A stretch of 64,000 bases of DNA, taken from Heliopora coerulea. Taxonomy: Eukaryota > Cnidaria > Anthozoa > Scleralcyonacea > Helioporidae. The notes below the pieces were generated by a model that made no database searches, was not told where the DNA came from, and saw only the letters and a list, made by a program, of their open reading frames with translations. The position numbers were made by a program, and so were the translations under genes. Location of the stretch: assembly GCA_030142905.1 (NCBI GenBank), contig JASJOG010000092.1, positions 620,001-684,000 on the forward strand. Reading direction: 5' to 3'. Every line of letters begins with the position of its first letter. Within the stretch, counting starts at the first letter, position 1. Of this stretch, positions 22,348 through 35,700 are shown in pieces.

Positions 22348-23498
22348 GTACTGTAAATCCAAGTACATGTGAGTTAATGTGTGAAAAAATATAAATATTT
22401 CTTGTTTAGGTAGTCTTTAACATAACTTAAACTGCCTAGCAAGTGTTCTTTTACTCCTTGAACCTACCACGCAAACTTTAAAAGCATTAACAAAATGGAC
22501 AATGACCAGATGGTTTATTCTTTACTAAAGTAACTAAACGCGTGGGCCGATTGTCTTCAAACCGTGTAACTTAACCTTGCACAAATGAAAATTTTGTGGT
22601 TGACATAAAGATGTAGTGTTATACCACATCAAGGGGCTGAAAATTTAAAATTTTGTATATGAATAACAACACTGTATTCCACCAGGGTAATCTGTGCATT
22701 TCTGGTGAGGTAGGACTCAGAGGGACCTTAGTAAATTTTGGGGGACAACATTTGGTTGAGATACTGAACTCTTTGAATCACTCCATTCAAACTAGCAATA
22801 TCTACTGAGTTCAGTTGTATTGGTTTGAAGAGATGTGGCTCAAAGACAACGTGTCATCTTGTCCTCCATCAGCTACAAAAATGACCAATTTTAGCAATGC
22901 CGAAATATTACGGGATTCAACCAGGTGAGGTGGCCCCTGAGTTTTACGGGCGCTAGGGCCACTCTGGCAAGTATGGGACTACATCCTGAATTTGGAGTGT
23001 TGGTATGTACACACAGAATGAAACCTTTTCCCTATTTCTTATGTCACAGAAACCCATTTTCTTACCTCCAGTATCATTGTCTGGTCTTCCAGTCATATTA
23101 ATGCCAAGGATTCTTGTTCGTTAGTTTCTGCTTATGAAACCTGTGTGCAATGCCGCAAGAAAGTTGCTTCAAAGCTGACAGAGTGCTTTTCTCGGCGTGA
23201 TATCTAATTTGCTTGAATATTGTATACTTTCAAAAATTGCCGGAATTTAATTTGACGCACATTCAGGCCATGCATGGTGTAGACCTGTTTCCTCAGCCCT
23301 AATTCCCAATCTAATTGTATACCAATAACCAAAAGAGTTTTGACCTAACTTATCAAACAAAATTTTCCCCGAAATTTAATGCTCCAAATATCTATTTTCC
23401 CCCAAATTTTCAATTTTTTAAACAAACTTTTTTTGCTGGGGGGTGTCCACTTCCCATAAACTACGCCTCCTGAGAGTAGCAGTTAATGTGACCGCAAT

Positions 23499-24995
23499 TT
23501 AAAACACATACGGCAAGATTTTGTAAGGGACTCTTTTGCAATACTCCTCCCAATACTTCCCGTACTTGTGCCGGCAGCGAATGTCGTCTCGGTACACACG
23601 ATGTACGAGAAGAATGGCCATGTAGATGATGTAAAAGTATGGCAAAAGGTGACCAAACCCGCATGTCAAGCAATAGGACAGGGAGTTCATTAAATCACCG
23701 ACGTAATTAAAGTGGCGTGATAAGCCCCACCACCCTGATACAAGCAGTGGCGATTTCTTTTCCTCTCCAAATGTTGTCACGAACGTCGCCGGGATGAACT
23801 CCACTGGCTTGCCCCAAATCGTCAAGGGTCGCTTCTCTTTGAGGGCCTGACGGAAGATGTCCTTCTGATGGTTCACCGATCTGAAAATGACATAACCGCA
23901 GAGACCAAGGATCGTGATAGCAGCGCATGCCCACATCGGTAGCACGACGGGATTTCGCGCCAAGTAAAATGATTGGATGGTGTAAAGAAAAGGAAGCCAG
24001 ACGAGGTCGCCCCAGGCCAGGTAATAACCGAAGTGGTCATGCGCGATGTCGATTGTACGGAGGTACCAATCTTCGTTGTAGAAGAAGTCGAGAACGTAGA
24101 TAGCGTGAAGAACGTTGAGAAGGACCATCGAGTTGGAAATAAAGCCATGTGTTTCGTATTGTTTCGCTGCGAATGATAGGTTAATCAAAGTCCAAGCAAC
24201 TATACCAGGCCTACCGTTAAAAAATAGCTTGAAGTCAAACCAGGCGCCCAGTCGAGGGTTGTGCTCTACACCCATGAATACGTCGTAAATCGGCGATCCA
24301 CTGAAACAGCGGTCTTCTGCGTGCGTCGGAAAGACATGCGCTTTGATGTATACAAAAATGGTGACAAATAAACCCAGCAAGTTGGTAACGACAAAAAACT
24401 CACCCCAGTTGTCGGCAATCACAGTGGCTTTAATGATTCCATACTTGACGAGGAACACAGCAAGGATATGGGTTAGTACCCAGGCTCTGAGGCCGTTACA
24501 GTTGTACAGTAGTTCGTGGCCAGCGGGTGTCGGCTGTCCTTTCCCTAGAGGTCCTGGTAGGAATACGTAGAGCAACATTTGGAAGGTAAACCAGAAGGAA
24601 TACAACTTGACAGCCTGCATTTCAAGTTGAGGCACTTTAGTCAGGAAAATAGTCCACATGGCAGAACCTCCTCCGGTATTTTGTCGGTCGGAAATCAGCG
24701 AGTAGACGTCGGAAGCTGCCGACTTTAGTGAACATCTGTGCGCGTCGCAGGCATACCAGAAGAACCATACAAAGATAGGTGTTCCCAAGATCATGATAAT
24801 GGCTTGAAGACTCCTGGGTACCAATGGCACACCAGAAAGACTGACGTTGGTGTTTCGATCTTTGTACCTTGATGCTTCTGGTCTTGATTCCAGGCTTTCC
24901 ACGCCGTCTTGTACGCCATTTTGCCGTCGTCGCTTCGCTTCACCCAGGGCCATTGTCAAAAACCTCTGCGTTTGAGTTCTGAAAAGTTCAGACAT
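23499..24995 (-). CDS. DHCR7: 7-dehydrocholesterol reductase, single exon
   Basis: Reduces the C7-C8 double bond of 7-dehydrocholesterol with NADPH in the ER membrane (family knowledge). The 498-residue frame is intact, against 475 in human. It shows the polytopic ERG4/ERG24 pattern: IYDVFMGVEHNPRLG near the middle, DFKLFFNGRPGIVAWTLIN, HDHFGYYLAWGD, LLVSGWWGLSRHFNYVGD, then HLLPYFYIIYMAILLVHR and a C-terminal KYGKYWEEYCKRVPY, all close to vertebrate DHCR7. The ATG at 24995 is used; a second in-frame ATG (MALGEAKRRR) lies 14 residues on. No introns interrupt it, unlike the human gene. No stop codons, frameshifts or poly-A tail mark it as a dead retrocopy. Confidence 0.95.
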   Translation of the reverse strand: MSELFRTQTQRFLTMALGEAKRRRQNGVQDGVESLESRPEASRYKDRNTNVSLSGVPLVPRSLQAIIMILGTPIFVWFFWYACDAHRCSLKSAASDVYSLISDRQNTGGGSAMWTIFLTKVPQLEMQAVKLYSFWFTFQMLLYVFLPGPLGKGQPTPAGHELLYNCNGLRAWVLTHILAVFLVKYGIIKATVIADNWGEFFVVTNLLGLFVTIFVYIKAHVFPTHAEDRCFSGSPIYDVFMGVEHNPRLGAWFDFKLFFNGRPGIVAWTLINLSFAAKQYETHGFISNSMVLLNVLHAIYVLDFFYNEDWYLRTIDIAHDHFGYYLAWGDLVWLPFLYTIQSFYLARNPVVLPMWACAAITILGLCGYVIFRSVNHQKDIFRQALKEKRPLTIWGKPVEFIPATFVTTFGEEKKSPLLVSGWWGLSRHFNYVGDLMNSLSYCLTCGFGHLLPYFYIIYMAILLVHRVYRDDIRCRHKYGKYWEEYCKRVPYKILPYVF

Positions 24996-25593
24996 GTTAA
25001 TGTGATACTCTTCACTTCTCTTAGGCTCTGTAGGATTGTGCTATTCACCATTTAAGTTTGGCTCAAAGACCAATATTTCTTAACTAATCGTATAAGAAAG
25101 TTAAATCCTTTATGATAACTTTATTTTTAAAATCTTTTCAAGCTGCCTTTGCTTCTGACGGCCGCCCGGCCCAGGACCTGATATTAATGACGGGCTCACG
25201 TTTAGTTTTGTTCAGGGACAAAATAACTCAACCCTTCCTCCCTTACAAATCCCGCATGCCAGCCCCGCACTTTGGACGAGTTTACATATTTATTTTACTT
25301 GGCTGTCAGCCTGACGGATGTTGTTTTCCCAGGTGATTAAGTGCAAGACGTGTTCATTCGTAAACCATTCGAATAGTTAGCAAGAGAAATTACATTCTAT
25401 ATTCTTTAATTATGTTTCTATAATCGGATCTGAGATCCATATCCAGTGCAAATGTATCTCAAATTTTCGCATATTTACGGAGAGATAAAAGACATTTATT
25501 AGCGAGCTCATGAATAAGTGAATGTACACTTTAAATATTAATAATAGCAATAAAATAACATAGAACTCGCCGAGGAAAGTTAGAGGTGAAATA

Positions 25594-26110
<517 letters not shown>

Positions 26111-28540
26111 AAATATTGCGATATGTTACTGGAGGATCAAGTGTTACATAATTATGCTAGGTTTGGCACCAGTAAAATCTGTCACGGTACAAAGTTTACG
26201 AGTCTTCAGGATTGTTTTAACAGCGTGTGGCAAGTTATAGTGATCTACCCTGAATTTTATCCCCAGAAGTTGTTTTTTGAAAGTTAATCAGCTAAACATA
26301 TACCCGAAGCGATGCTCTTCTTAATATTTATACTTTGTCACTGGTGAATTTGCATTGTGATTTTTAACGGTTCAATTGTTGATAAGGATACGTGTAATAT
26401 TTCATGTTTTCGATGAATTTTTTCCTTGTAAGTATTCGAAGTTGATCACAGCAGAGAGGTGTTGAAAGTTTCCAGTGGAGAGGAAATGCCACAGCGCCGC
26501 GCCCATAGAAGAACGCTGCTAAATCCTCAGTCGTGAGGCAAAACGCATAATAACTGGTTTTGCATAGATAAGTGCATGCGGGCTGAAACGACACTTCGCC
26601 ACAGCGAACACGAACATTCATGAACATACCTCCTATTCAAACGGGATTAGTTTCAGCTGTCAAGATTCTTATCAGACCATCACATCGGGCAAAAAAAAAA
26701 TGACTACACAAAGATTCACAAACTCTTCACAAACTCTTGTTGGAGACACAGCACAACGATATCGATGTGAGATCAACGAAAGAATATGAATCTTTGCGCA
26801 GCTCGCACGCTGGTTGGCGCTTCTAAAATCAGCTGATCACAAGAGCTGTTTATATGTATGGTAATCACATGCAGCCTGCTCTTGATCACTAAAACATCAC
26901 GGGTTCGTTTCATAGCCCATCAGTCAAGTCACGCTTGAAGGAGCTGATGTTTTATAATCGAGGACGTTTGAACTGATTTCGTAACCGAGGGTATATAGAA
27001 TGTATAAGGGATACTCCTCTATCCATCGAAGGTTTTGTTGCAGAATGAGGATTTTGTTCTGGTATGGGCACGAGAACTTTGTCTTTCAAGAGAGCAGCTT
27101 TGTCTATTGAAAGACGTTTCTCACTACAAAACTGCCTTACTTTCTGTTAAATTTTATATGCTGTCCACCGTGCATCCTAGCGTTGCCCTCAAGGGCTCTT
27201 TGATTTTTTTTTTTCTTGAATGTTGTTTTCAGAAACAACTTGTTTTGAAAACCGAGTAGAAGTTCAAGACCTCAGACTGACCTTCCGTCGACTCGGAGAC
27301 GAAATGGTTGAATGGAATTTCTTTAGGTGATTCGAAAATCACTCATCCCCATTGACGCTGCGTTTACACAATGTAACGGTTTAAGTACAAGGTCAAGTGA
27401 CAAAAAGTCAAACCAAATAGCCCCGGCTTACATTTAGAACGCTGTTTTCCTAGCTATTTTTGGGACGCAGTTTTGCGGTTTTGCGCTGCTTCTGAATGTG
27501 ATAATCGCTGTCTCACTGAAATGCTTTTAGAACGCTCCGATTTCATGTATAAATCAGACAGATCTTACCAACTGTCAAAAAAACTATTTGTGGTCCTGGT
27601 GAGAAACTTACGTAATCATTATATTAGTTTGACTTACGCGACCACTCAGAATCCTCTTTTGTTGAGAAAAACAGTTATAACGTACCCTTTCATGCTCAAT
27701 TTATTATTTACATGAATTCGACGAAATTCCATTCGTACTGAACACCATTAGTCTTTTTTTTGGTTTTAGAGTAGGTAATTGGAACCATACTAGTGTTACA
27801 GTTATGTAATTGTGATTGTCTTACGATTGGGAGTGAAATTGTTAATAATGGAACGCGCTTTTAGCCGTGGGCTATAGTGAGCGTGATATGGCTACGCTGA
27901 TGGTATGCCATGTAAAGTTGAGTGAATGAGTATGAGTTTTTAGTTTCAGAGTAAATCAGAGTAGATTGAAACAACCTGTCTGAACTCTAACGCAGAGAAG
28001 ACAAAACATACATGTTTTTGCGGCTCAAATTTCACGAAGCTGGATCGATTCATGACTTCAAATTTGCCGGATCGGGTTTTCTCGGTCACAAATGTGACTG
28101 CAGTATATAGGTTACTTGTTGAGTTTGTATGTCCTTCAATCTATTGGTTACGGGGAGGTTCGCGGCCACAAATCATTAAGGACAACAGTCACCATCATTA
28201 AGGACAACAGCACGGTTGGTTAGCCTGATATCTCGAGCTCACGAGGAAATCCATACAAAAACTGTCAAGCGAATGTCTGACAAAATTTTCAGCACGGGCC
28301 GAGCCTTTAAAGTTTCAGCCGTTAGCCTTCTGGAATTTCATTCCGGGTTTAAATACTTCGACATAACTACCTCCTAATACTGAACTAGTGGACAACAGAA
28401 AATTCAAAAGAAACTATTTGTGTACGCCTTACCTGCTCTGAATGCTTCACAATTACTTCGCGTTGAATTTTTTGTTTTTAATGATTGAGGAACAAGATGG
28501 TCCAAATATAGTCGAATGGTGGGGGCTTGCAAATTTATTA

Positions 28541-28760
28541 AGACCCCGTTCACACGATACCGGTACGAAATGAAACCGTAACGAAATTATTACGGTTAGG
28601 CCTTGCGTTCACACAGTACCGGTATGAAAAAGCATGAAACCGTAATGTTAACCGTAACGATTTGAAACCGTAATGTGAAACCGTAATCGTGTGAACAGGT
28701 TCGCACCGTGATATTTTGATACCAGTGCAGTTTCGTACCGGTATCGTGTGAACGGGGTCT
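28541..28760. mobile_element. MITE-like palindromic element, copy 2, uninterrupted
   Basis: 220 bases with terminal inverted repeats agaccccgttcacacgatac and gtatcgtgtgaacggggtct and an internal series of gaaaccgtaa motifs. It is in the opposite orientation to copy 1 and very similar to it. It has no coding capacity, as expected of a non-autonomous DNA element. Confidence 0.85.
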
Positions 28761-28939
28761 AAATCTCATTGGTAGACGGTCAGTGAATCGCGGAGGGAGG
28801 GAGGGAGGAAGGGAGGGTGGGAGGTAGAGAAGCTGACAACGATCCAGGCACTCTGTTTTTAATTGATGTTATAATGGTAATATTTAGAAACAATGTCGTG
28901 AATTTACTCACAGCAATTTTAAATGAATGGAAAAGTGAG

Positions 28940-29170
28940 TCAGTGAACGAATGAACGAATGAATGAATAAGTGAATTAATTCATGAATGGATGGATGGAT
29001 GGGTGAATGAATGAATGAATGAATGAATGAACGAATGAATGAATAAATGAATGAATGAACAGACAGATGAATGACTAAGTGAATGAAAAAGTGAATGAGA
29101 GAATGAATAAACGAATGAATAAATGCAAAAGTGAGAGAGAGAATGAATGAACGAACGAATGAATAAATGA
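28940..29170. repeat. Degenerate (GAAT)n microsatellite
   Basis: Imperfect runs of gaatgaat with gatg and gagt variants. It yields a spurious Ser/His/Phe-rich open frame on the minus strand. Confidence 0.95.
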
Positions 29171-29772
29171 GCGTTTGGATGATTTCTCACGCAACTTGTT
29201 TCCGAGAAATAAATTGTTGCAGTTACACGAAAAGGTGTAACAAGCTATAAATGGATGGATCGAAATTTGTTGTAGTTCCAGTTGAAAGTAGAACCTAGGT
29301 ATACTTTTCGTGCAACTGGCACTATTTAAAAACGAGTTGAGTTGCACGAGTGGTGTTAGGTGGTGTAATTTTCTGTGCAACTTGCAACAATATCAAAACC
29401 TTAGTTTGAGAATGACTTTGGAATAAAGCGGGCAAAATGTTGCAAACAATATTTTTTCATAACACTAAGTGCATGAAATATTGCTTCGTGTAAGAGGGTC
29501 CTTAGTTGAAAAGTGTGATTATTTTGAACAATCCTTCCAACCTCTTTCCATTTTTTGACGATTATGTTAAGGTTGATGCTTGCTTGCCTATGGCTTGTGA
29601 TGGAGTTAAACCAAATTGGACTTTGACCTGCTCTGAAGGTTCCTTGGAGGTGTGTCAAGAGGAAGAAGCGAAGTGTACATTACGTATTTCGTAAAGCGGC
29701 GAAATTGTCGGCCCGTGTAGGGACTCATCCGATTAAAAGTCCAGATTATCTCAAACTTCAAAAACCTACCAG

Positions 29773-32700
29773 ATGGCTGAAGCTAGATTAGCTGTTGCAT
29801 TTCAGTTCGCAGTTACCGACGATGGCGAACTGAACGTGCACTTCGACAAAGATGTTGTTCGACACATTTTTCGTGTTGTAGCGAAGTCGGTAAAACGGAA
29901 AATGAAAGCTGTGAAACATACTCTTCTGAAACGGCACTTCCCGGCGACTCCATTTGCTTGGGTTCTGTTCTTTCTAGCTCTGGCTGCGGCAAGAATTGGA
30001 GAACATCAACCAACTCTTGGAGTTCTTGGACGTCTTGAAGATGCTTTACCTGGGTAAGCGTTCGTTTTAGTCTGCTTTCCTTTTACAATTTCCCCGTACT
30101 CTGTTTACGAACCATGATGAAGAAATCCACCATAAAGGCATGCTTTTATCAAAGTCAGGGAGTTAGTTCATTGAAATGTGCCCTGTTACAAAATGCAGTT
30201 GGTACTTATTATGTCGGAAATTAACAATTTCGACTTTTGAATTCTTGTTTCCATGTCGAAATGCCGGGACGACGCGTCAACTCGAGAAGTGTCTTGGAAG
30301 ATGTTTTTGAATAACATTCAACAGGAATTTGTGCCGAATGACACTTTATTTTATACACAAAGCCCTTAAACATAGCTGTGAGGACATCGATCGATAAACA
30401 GATGGATTGATGAATAGACTTTGTTTCGCAGAATTAGTTGGCCAAAAGTACAAACAATTCATGCCAAAAATTTTTTCATCTTAGACGTCTTTGAATGAAA
30501 CGTTACTGGTGGGTGGTTTCTGATTTTAGGTACATCGATACTAGTTTTTATATCGGTTTTATATGTGTATCGTGCGGTAAGGAGGGATTAGAGACATTCT
30601 GGGAAGACCACAATAGTGGAGTTTCTATGAAACAACAATCAACATGGATTGCAACATTGCCACACGTTATTAGCCAAGGAGCGAACATTTAAGAAGGAAA
30701 AACATGACAGTTAATTGCCGAAGAATGTCCCGTTTTAACTCATTTGGAGACTAAACATTGCAATGATGCGTTTTCACAGAATGCCACTGATGAATTTCTC
30801 TTACTCAAGGAATTCGTTTGTAAACTGTGCTTGTGATTTAAATTGCCAAACCGATGTTTCTCAAACCAAACACTCAAAGAAGTGTATTTGACTTTAAAGA
30901 GCGTTTTAAAGAGCATTTAAACCTGCGAAATCGAAGCAAGGTTTAAAGGTGTAGGACTGATTAAAATTACTTGTAATAATTAATAAGATGTTATCACGAA
31001 ATCTTGAGATTTCAAATAAAATACGACATACCATTAATGCGAACCCGTGTATAACGAGATAAGAGAGCAGCATTTAATATCGGAGTTCTTCCTTTTGTCT
31101 ACATATTTGGTCAGTTTTCACTCGCTTCAACCCTTTTTCAATACGTCTATGTTTTTTCTAATCAGTTTTTTTGTTCAAATTATCACATAGTGGGACATCC
31201 ATTTTGATTGGTGAATCCATTTGATTTATACCTCATTTGATTTTCAATAAAACATCCATGTTAACCCTTTCCTGCCTAGAAGACCATGGATAATCTTATA
31301 AAGACTAACACAACACTATTTTATCAATGAAGAGCAAGTTTTCTAAAGAGGAATGTGCCCCCTTTTATAGTTTCACTCTGGCTAACAACAGATGATACTA
31401 TTTACCAACAGGGAAGCTGTCTGAAAGGAATGGGTTGGGCAGTGACACCATTTAGTCTATATGGAATTTTAATTTTTCCACAGTATCCATTTTGATATAA
31501 AACCTCTTTAATACTGCTTGGAAATTTTCATATGAAGTATTTTGTATGACATCCATATGACTCAGTTCAACCTTCTTGTAACCCGAATATCACAGCTGAG
31601 GCTTTGATAATCGACTGTCACCAGGTCTGCACTTGCTCAAGTTGTGACAGGAATCAGGTTGTAATAATGGAGATAGATTTACCCATATTAATTTCTTCAG
31701 ATGTTTTTTTGTCTGTGAATTTCTCATTTTCATGATCATAATTATGAATTTTTTCTTGAGTAAGGATATATATTCTTACTTTTCAAATGTAACTAAATCT
31801 TGAGAGTGGGTGTTTGTATGAATTTTGGCCTTTCATTGCTGAAAGTGGATAAATGCATCTGAACCCTTAAATTACTCCAAATGTTGATAGACAGATTTAG
31901 GCATCAGCCATTCATACCTTCCTTGTTGGCCCTAGTTAATTGTTAGCAATGATTCCATGGCATTGTGTATTATAAGTTTAAGCCAGGTGAACTTGACAAA
32001 GCAGAATTTCTGCTTTGTCAAATTTACCTGGCTTAAAACTGAATTCATCAAACACGTTGAATTCTGCTGATAAATATTTTGGTAGGCTTCATAAATAGTC
32101 TTAAAGTCTTTCTTTTCCAATTGCCATTGATGATGCATATCATTATAAATAATTCAAAAACATTGAACCAAAACTCTAATCTACTTTTTTTCAGAGTTTG
32201 CATATGGGTGGCATAAGCAGCTGTAAATTATTTTTGCTGACTCTTTTTGTTTCTATGTTTATTTTAAAATAATTATATGGGAAGTTAATCTTTTTACTTT
32301 AGGTTGGTTCGAGCCAGTCCATACATTGCTATATGCATTGGTGTCACTATACTTGCAACCTTTTTATGGATGTTATGGGGTATTATACTGCAATTAATAC
32401 TGAGGGCTTTGTTAACATATCGTGGGGTCTTATTTGAGAGGTGAGTAAGTTTTACATGAAAGAAATTTTAAATCTTTGGGTTAAAATAGCTCATAGGTCT
32501 ATAATTCTTTCCTATTTTACAGAAAGTTATCTCTCAAGTCTAAGATTTGGGCTGTAAGTATATACACTGTATCCATATCTATTTTAAACAAACCTTTTAG
32601 ATTTCTTGGTGAACTTTTCATTTTCCACAGTGAGGTAGTACTGATGTTAGCAAAGGTGTGGGATCAGCTGAACCCTATATGGTGTTAATACTTAGAGCAA

Positions 32701-35700
32701 TGTTTAAAATTTAACCAAAATTAACATAGAAAGAGTGGTATGTTATCATTATTCATCCCTGGATTCTAGAAGAATTGTGAACATATTCTTTTTTAATTTT
32801 TTCTAAAATGACGAGAATGTGAAGCTTACAAAAACTACTTTCTGACAAATGCTTTGTCTGATGTGAATTAGTTACTCCAAATACTGTAGTTATAAAGTGC
32901 AAATGATATAGATGTATTTCAAAATAATGTGACAATGTTGAATATGCAAGTATGACAGACTGCAAAAACTTCTGTATTGTATACATGTTATGTTATAATA
33001 GTTCCATTTATAAACCCATATCATCAGAGTTTTAAGAACTTATCCTTTAACATGTGGTGTCAAGTATTTTCAAATAAACTCAGTTCCACAAAAAGCCCTC
33101 AGTGTTACTCAACTACATTTCATTTGGAGCAATATTTTCTAAAGTTCTAATAGTTTCTTTTTCCTTGTTTGATAATTCTAATGGATAATAGGTGGTGATT
33201 ATGTGCATTTATGCTCCATTACATGTTATTTTTGTGGTAGGGTATGGTGAAACTCTTCTCTTATGGACAGCCTACACTATACAGTTTCCAGCAGTCACTA
33301 CCAAGACTCCCTGTGCCATCCTTAGATGATACTCTAGACAAGGTAAGATTTATGACAGTTATCTTGTCCTTTACCAAGACTTTTGAATTGGCAGGGTGCA
33401 TGAAAAATACTGCATGAGTAACTATTTTAATTGTTGAATTTCCAAATAATAGGCCCATTCATCATGAAGAAAAGGGAAAATTTAAATTTCCTAAGACAAA
33501 GGTGATAAGAGTTAAAGCCATTAAAATTAACCACAGGATTTTCATTTGATTTCTAAAGCATCTTGAAAGCATAAGACCAATATTTTCTGAGGAGAAGTTT
33601 AAAAGAGTTCAAGATTTGACTGAAGAATTCAGGGTAAGATGCTTCATTCTCTTTTATGCTGTTTTATTGTATGTTTGGTGGTATAGTAAAGTGTGAAGTA
33701 GCAAGAGATTGAGTGTAAAATCCTGGTATTATTTTTTTATTCGAAAATATCAATTTGATTTATTTAATTCAAATTCTTTGTAATATATATTCTCAGAAAG
33801 GTGAAGGAAACAGACTTCAAAGATATCTTGTTTTAAAGTCTTGGTGGTCAAATAATTATGTGAGTATTTCACAAGTGACAGTATGTTAGTTATCAAAAGA
33901 ATCCACAACTACCAGCAGAAATCACCTTTAAAATGTGGAAATATACTAAATATAAAATTTCTTAAATTCCTCATTCAAAGTTTAGTCTTTCTTCAATTTC
34001 ACCTGAAGTGTCAGCTATCTATTTTTGATGTCATGACATCACATGGCAGCACTTATTGTGCTTGCATTCTGTGGTGAGGTATTGACTTTGACCAATGTCT
34101 GATCTTCCACTATGCAAATCAACCACACATTCATTGCACTTTATCAAGTGTCTTCTAACCATACCCATACCTTGACTCTTATCTGAAATTTAAGCTTAAC
34201 CCTTCCCTACTGTAGGTTATGTAGTACAGTAAGCTACGTTGTGGTTTGTATGATTAAAGAGGACATTATGCTTGCTATAATACCTGCTGTATTATTATTT
34301 TAAAATATATTTAACCTTAAATGTTTAAAGAAAATTTATCCAAACACTATTGAAAAAAGAATGATGGATGTTTTTTCATCTTGTGTGGGAACCTACTAAT
34401 TTATGCATTCAAATTGGTTGACTGTTGGTGTAATTTTTTACTGTGTGAGTGGCACAGGGTAAATCTAAATATAAAAAGACTAAACCCTGTCACAAAACCC
34501 CCAATGCATTCAAGGAAAAGGAAAACTTTACTGACATTCTTGACTTTATTCACCTTGGCCTTAATGTTTTGGTCCTTACAACTATGACTTCTGAGAAAGT
34601 TTTTCCTTTGTCATTTCCTGTTTGGTAAATGACAACTAATGGCTTTCAGATTTTCTGATGAGTTTTCAGACAGTAGTTTAAACTAAAGTACATGTGTTAT
34701 GTCTTGTAGGTAACTGACTGGTGGAATAACTATGTGTATCTTAAGTCACGACAACCCACAATGATTAATAGCAACTTCTATGGTGTTGTAAGTTGAAACA
34801 TTGTTATTGTGTTAAATGTATGAGAGCATGGAGCCTAGGGTACAGTTTGGTTTGTAAATTCAAGGAAACCAAGCACAAGATTTTATAAAAATGTTTTGTT
34901 GTTTTACAACAAAGACCACAGGCCATTGCTGCTCCTGCATAATTATGGAAAACTAGGAAGTGTTTACACTGTTGACGAATTTGCTTGACTCTTGTATATT
35001 CTTAGTGTGTGGTTTTAGATCAAAATTTGAGAAGAATGATAATTCCCTTTGTTTCCTGCACCACTAAGTTGGGATGTATGCAAAGCTCACAGACCACAAT
35101 GCTTCTGCCAGTGGTACATTAATGTGTCTGCTGCAGTGAAATAAAGTGAAGTAGAGCTAAATTAAATTACAAGTGACTCCTGATAACTCAAACCTTCAGG
35201 GGAAATCAAAACAGGTTTGAGTTACCATGCATTTGAGTTATTGGGGGTAAAATTATAAAGAAAATAACCTGCATGGAAAACAATTTTGCATCAAGTTGGC
35301 ATAAGTTTCAAGTTACCAAGGGTTCAAGTTATTAAGAGTTAACTGTGATTCATGGTAAGATAATTGGTTTGAAGGAAAGTGAAGTGATGTAAAGTGGTAA
35401 AAGTTGAAGTGATGTGAAGGAAGGTGTTAAAAAGGACTGCAGTGGTATTGAAGGGACCTTGAAGTTCATGTTTATTGAAGAGAGAAGATAATGAAATGAA
35501 TGGTACGATACTAAACTGTTCTGTGTCAAAAATTGAAGTCAAATAAAGTGAAATTGTTTATGTGAAGTGAAAATTATAAGATGTATGGAAACTTATCCTC
35601 CAAAATGTATGTTGGGATTAATTGTAATTTGGGATAGAGAATATGGTTTACCAAGATGATGCTTTTCCATTGCAGGAAGGTCCATTCTTCCACCCTACTG

